A stretch of 64,000 nucleotides of DNA from Rusavskia elegans (lineage: Eukaryota > Ascomycota > Lecanoromycetes > Teloschistales > Teloschistaceae): assembly GCA_011316305.1 (NCBI GenBank), contig SAUG01000050.1, positions 1 to 64,000 on the forward strand. Direction: 5' to 3'. The position numbers and the translations under genes were made by a program. The notes under the pieces were generated by a model. The model worked only from the letters and a program-made list of their open reading frames with translations, searched no databases and was not told the origin of the DNA. Shown here in pieces: positions 60,337 to 64,000 of the stretch. The first letter of the stretch is position 1. The number at the start of each line of letters is the position of its first letter.

Positions 60337-62676
60337 ATGCCCCAATTACCGCGCCTGCTCGAACGCTCTCTACCCGCCCAAGCCCCTCACACTCTCGTCG
60401 AACGTGTGCTCATACCTGTCACAGGTAGCAGTCCCCCGGGTCTGCAAGCAGCACTCACGCAAGATCCATGGTCCAAATCAGGCAAATATGCGCTCGGTTG
60501 GGTTTACTTCTCCATCATCCTATTGGTCTTCACCACCGCCATACACCTCTACCACTGGATGTCAGATCGGATCCGGAGGGCAACGTACAAAGAAGAGGTG
60601 GCCAAGTCATCAGCTACATCTTCCCCTGATGATGATTTTGAGATGGCCAACATGCCTACCAACAATTCCACCCACATGTTCTTCCCTCGACACGGACCAA
60701 TACCTCAGCAGCAGCAGCAGCAGGAGGAGGAGGAAGAGACATTTTTGTCCTTTACGCCATTGAATAGGCTTATCGCCCTCCTGCGATACTTCTTCTACCG
60801 GCCCTTGCCCGTTTGGCGGATACGACCGATTCGATATCTACGGATCAGAAAACGGGAGATAAGCTTTCCTTCGCCAGGCGTCTTTTTTCTCGTCACAGCA
60901 GCCTTGATCTTTGTTACATTATACTGCTTCGTTCCCCAACCTCTATACTATGCCAGCATCCAATTTGGATCTCCGCCTCTCGCCATCCGAGCGGGTATGC
61001 TTGCGGTAGCGATGATGCCCTGGATCGTCGCTTTGAGCATGAAGGCCAATCTCGTCACGATGCTCACCGGTATCGGCCACGAAAGGCTCAATGTCTTGCA
61101 CCGATGGGGTGGCTACATCTGCCTTTTCCTCAGTTTAGTCCATACGATACCCTTTTACGTTACCCCGGCCTGGGACCAGGGAGGCCTAGTCTTGTTCAAA
61201 AGCTTCTTTCGGGGTCAATCATACATCTACGGCACAGGCATCGCAGCTTTGGTGCCTCTCATTTTCCTTTGTGTACATTCTCTTCCAATCTTACGCGCGT
61301 GGATGTATGAGTTGTTTGTGGCCCTCCACGTACCGGTCTCCATTGTGTTTCTCGGTATGCTCTTCTGGCATTGTGGCAACTACTTGACATCCTGGAACTA
61401 CCTTTGGGCAACGGCAGCAATCTGGCTAACCTCCTATCTCGTTCGACTATGCTTTCTCAACTGGACCAATCCTCGGCGAATGTCCTGGCTCATTGGCGAA
61501 GAAGCAGCCCTGACGATATTACCGGAGAACGCCGTCAAGGTCACTATCCCATCCCAAGTCAAGTGGAGGCCTGGCCAATATGTGTATCTGCGGATGCCAG
61601 GGATCTCCGTTTTCGAGAACCACCCGTTCACCCTCGCGTCGCTCTGCAGTGAAGACTTCCCGTCCGAATACGGTGAGCAGTATCGGGACATGGTCCTCGT
61701 CTTTCGGCCTTTCGGTGGTTTCACTCGGAAGGTGCTGAATGCAGCGATCGATAATGGACCTAACCACACTTACCGCGCCTTCATCGATGGGCCGTATGGC
61801 GGAATGCGGCGTGAGCTTGCCTCGTTCGACACCGTCGTTTTATTTGCGGGCGGAAGCGGCATCACAGCCATTGTCAGCCATCTCCTGGATCTCATCAAGA
61901 AAATGCGGGATTCCAAGGCTGTCACCAAGCAGGTGCACGTCGTTTGGGCACTGAAGCGGCCCGAGACGATGGAGTGGTTCAAGGAAGAGCTGAGGATTTG
62001 CAGAGAGTACGCTCCACCCGAGACTGTACACTGTCAATTCTACATTACAGCCGCCAAACGAGTAGGACCGAACGGGTTCCCTTTTCCGCCTCCTTCTCCA
62101 TCCAGACCGGTGAGCGACCTTGTGCATGGCAAGATCGACAAAGCGTTCCACGGCATTGCCAGCAAGCGGAACAGCGCACTCATCCGCGACGAAGCAGGAG
62201 GGGACCCGGAGAAAGAGAGAGAATTAAGACGAGAGAACGAAGACGGCATCTCCGCTCTGCCAGCCCCTACGTTCCTCCCACCACCCAAGAAAGCACACAC
62301 TCGGCCCAATAAGCCCGACAAGCTCACCATTCCGGCGGTCAACACGAATCTACACAACGCCAACAACAAGTCATTCGACTTTGGCTTTCCGTCAACACCT
62401 ACCATGTTGCAGAAGAACTTGATGCGCTTCGCCTTCTTGCCGACCGCGAATAAGAAGACAGGATGGCATACGGAGTACGGCCGTCCGGATATTCCGTTCA
62501 TGCTGAAAGGGCTGGAGCGGGAGTTCGGCAAGCGGACATGTGTCTTCGTGTGCGGGCCACCAAGCATGAGGGTTGATGTGCAACGGTGCGTGGCAAGCAT
62601 GCAGCAAAAGGTATGGGGAGGGGGTGAGAATGGGAGGCAGGAAGTGTATATGCACACGGAGAATTACGCGATTTAA
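60337..62676 (+). CDS. Ferric reductase-like transmembrane oxidoreductase (FRE)
   Basis: Single exon, 779 residues from ATG 60337. One N-terminal membrane segment (WVYFSIILLVFTTAIHLYHW) and a cytosolic loop with a QQQQQQEEEEE run come first. The ferric-reductase core follows, with two His pairs 13 residues apart: HRWGGYICLFLSLVH and HVPVSIVFLGMLFWH (bis-haem ligands). The FAD-binding motif is HPFTLAS, preceded by WRPGQYVYLRMP. The NADPH-binding motif is FAGGSGITA, with the C-terminal CGPPSMR. A long Pro/Lys-rich insertion (about residues 575-690) splits the NADPH domain. It moves electrons from NADPH across the plasma membrane to Fe(III) or Cu(II). The family also includes NOX enzymes, but HPFTLAS and the layout favour FRE. 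Confidence 0.92.
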   Translation: MPQLPRLLERSLPAQAPHTLVERVLIPVTGSSPPGLQAALTQDPWSKSGKYALGWVYFSIILLVFTTAIHLYHWMSDRIRRATYKEEVAKSSATSSPDDDFEMANMPTNNSTHMFFPRHGPIPQQQQQQEEEEETFLSFTPLNRLIALLRYFFYRPLPVWRIRPIRYLRIRKREISFPSPGVFFLVTAALIFVTLYCFVPQPLYYASIQFGSPPLAIRAGMLAVAMMPWIVALSMKANLVTMLTGIGHERLNVLHRWGGYICLFLSLVHTIPFYVTPAWDQGGLVLFKSFFRGQSYIYGTGIAALVPLIFLCVHSLPILRAWMYELFVALHVPVSIVFLGMLFWHCGNYLTSWNYLWATAAIWLTSYLVRLCFLNWTNPRRMSWLIGEEAALTILPENAVKVTIPSQVKWRPGQYVYLRMPGISVFENHPFTLASLCSEDFPSEYGEQYRDMVLVFRPFGGFTRKVLNAAIDNGPNHTYRAFIDGPYGGMRRELASFDTVVLFAGGSGITAIVSHLLDLIKKMRDSKAVTKQVHVVWALKRPETMEWFKEELRICREYAPPETVHCQFYITAAKRVGPNGFPFPPPSPSRPVSDLVHGKIDKAFHGIASKRNSALIRDEAGGDPEKERELRRENEDGISALPAPTFLPPPKKAHTRPNKPDKLTIPAVNTNLHNANNKSFDFGFPSTPTMLQKNLMRFAFLPTANKKTGWHTEYGRPDIPFMLKGLEREFGKRTCVFVCGPPSMRVDVQRCVASMQQKVWGGGENGRQEVYMHTENYAI
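60711..60740 (+). repeat. CAG/GAG trinucleotide run in the FRE gene
   Basis: Runs of CAG then GAG encode the Gln-Glu stretch in the cytosolic loop. Such runs change length easily. Confidence 0.7.
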
Positions 62677-63255
62677 TGGGATCCGAGAGGACACTTTCAA
62701 CTGTATTATACTGAGCTCCTCGAAGTTGCATATGGGTGGTGCTATCATTCCAGGTGTTTGGAGCGACAGCTGGGGGGTCAAGGTGTGGAATGAATGCGCT
62801 ACTGGAGTGGATCGGGGGATCATGTAAATATATTAGCAACGATACCTCTTCTGCTGAGCAGTGCATTCAAATCATAGAATGGTCGTGTAGCTAGCTTATG
62901 CTGAGGCTTACTTCAATGATAAAGCCTGTACCTCCGTACCCTCCCGTCCGAGCCGTCCTGTCGAGGTTGGAGATGTTGTGGAATAGGTTTAGCGCAGCGG
63001 TGGTCATATCAATTTGCATCCTTTCAACGGCTCCTTCTTCTTGACTGCCAACTCCTGTCTTTGACTTATTAGCTCAGCTTTGCCAGTAAGCGCCTCGGAA
63101 TCTTTCATATTGTCTCTAGCATCAACACTCTAGCGTCTCAACTGCGCTCTCAATTCTGTCAGACGCACTACTAATTCGCTTGAGCTTGCGGGATCTACGG
63201 ATCGCCGCGGTCCCCGAGATTCTCCATGCCTGACTGGTATTAGTACCGAAGAACC
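62677..63255. other. Intergenic, no supported gene
   Basis: 579 bp: 3' region of the ferric reductase and upstream region of the Nudix gene. Only shadow frames. Confidence 0.5.
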
Positions 63256-63753
63256 ATGTCATCTGAGGCCCCCAAAGTCCGCGTCGGCGTTGGGGCCTTC
63301 ATCCTCGAAGCCTCTTCGCAACAGTCTCTTGGAAATCCCCGCTTCTTGATCGGCAAACGCATCAACTCTCACGGTGCCGAAACTTGGGCCACGCCCGGCG
63401 GCCATCTGGAATTTGGCGAGACTCCCGAGATATGTGCCGCCCGCGAGGTACTCGAAGAGACCGGTCTGAAGGTGACGAATTTCCGGTTCTTAACGGCTAC
63501 CAACGACTTGATGCCAGCCGATAACAAGCATTATATCACCCTTTTCGTGGTCTGTGTGCGCGAAAACGATAGAGAGGAGCCTAAGGTTCTGGAGCCGCAT
63601 AAGTGCGAAGCTTGGGAGTGGGCGAGTTGGGAGGACCTATTGAGATGGGTGAAGCAGGAAGCTGAGGCCCAAAGTGGGGTCGTCGAGAAGAAGCTATTCA
63701 CGCCATTGCTGAATCTGGTACGGCAGCGTTCTGGTGTTAAGCTGGTCCTCTAA
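63256..63753 (+). CDS. Nudix hydrolase (MTH2/NUDT15-like)
   Basis: Single exon, 165 residues. The Nudix box is complete: [18 protein letters not shown] continuing LEETGL, with the REVxEE core, preceded by WATPGGHLE. Strand [10 protein letters not shown] lies at the N-terminus. Family members hydrolyse nucleoside diphosphates linked to another group, such as oxidised dNTPs, and the NUDT15-like layout (early GVGAFI, HYITLFV) fits nucleotide-pool cleaning. Cytosolic or nuclear; no signal. The exact substrate is unknown. Confidence 0.9.
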   Translation: MSSEAPKVRVGVGAFILEASSQQSLGNPRFLIGKRINSHGAETWATPGGHLEFGETPEICAAREVLEETGLKVTNFRFLTATNDLMPADNKHYITLFVVCVRENDREEPKVLEPHKCEAWEWASWEDLLRWVKQEAEAQSGVVEKKLFTPLLNLVRQRSGVKLVL

Positions 63754-64000
63754 GGCCCTGCATGATGCATCTTGTTCCTGATCGCTGTCGCTTCTCGCGC
63801 AATGTTCCGGTTTGAGTCTAGCTTCGGTGAGCTCGACATCCTATTCTCTGACGGATATTGTCACCATATAGGAACGGCTGTCATGCCTGACTTGCCGAGA
63901 CAACTCGGACCAAGCAAAGACTCGACGATCAACCATGTGGACATACTCTCCGGAGTTGTCAAAAAAACCTCCCTGTGCAAAAGTCAGATCTCTATCGCCA
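63754..64000. other. Window end, nothing recognised
   Basis: 247 bp after the Nudix stop with no supported feature. Confidence 0.4.

Overview
The window is chromosomal DNA of a filamentous ascomycete (Pezizomycotina; a Dothideomycete is my guess, not proven). The evidence is protein-coding genes with 40-120 bp GT-AG introns, typical fungal families (CFEM surface protein, ATO acetate transporter, ferric reductase, P450, caspase-like C14 protein), and a repeat block altered in the manner of repeat-induced point mutation (RIP): CpA/TpG almost absent, CpG kept, Gln/Trp codons turned into stops.

Region 1 (1 to about 34,200) is an AT-rich, RIP-degraded nest of mobile elements with no intact gene. 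It resolves from LTR ends and target-site duplications. A long-terminal inverted-type repeat R (1-3880) is split by LTR element A (22-3296). Next is one Ty3 chromovirus, F (3918-34048; 241-bp LTRs, duplication CGATC), about 7.4 kb before it was filled with insertions. F holds G (7357-15034), which holds H (7360-11327) and a tRNA-derived SINE. F also holds E (17119-31517), which holds C (18009-29055), which holds a TA-flanked MITE, B and D. A second, inverted copy of R sits at 32738-33358. A, B, D, E, G and C, H share one about 410-bp LTR family but fall into two internal types. One (A, D, E, G; deleted in B) has a Gag zinc-knuckle relic and no recognisable pol. The other (C and H, both about 3.97 kb) starts directly with protease and carries protease, reverse transcriptase, RNase H, integrase and chromodomain relics but no gag. 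This division is the most unusual thing in the window.

Region 2 (about 34,200-64,000) is ordinary gene-rich sequence with 13 supported genes. In order: amino-acid permease (+), triple-CFEM GPI protein (+), cytochrome P450 (+), dienelactone hydrolase (-), caspase-like protein (-), unknown basic protein (-), ATO acetate transporter (-), SAM methyltransferase (-), unknown multi-pass membrane protein (+), unknown secreted protein (+), TRIP4/Rqt4-like zinc-finger protein (-), ferric reductase (+) and Nudix hydrolase (+). Several act at the cell surface or in uptake (permease, CFEM, ATO, ferric reductase). I see no convincing biosynthetic cluster. The CFEM gene was built by triplication of a two-intron module, and one of its introns has an AT instead of GT donor.
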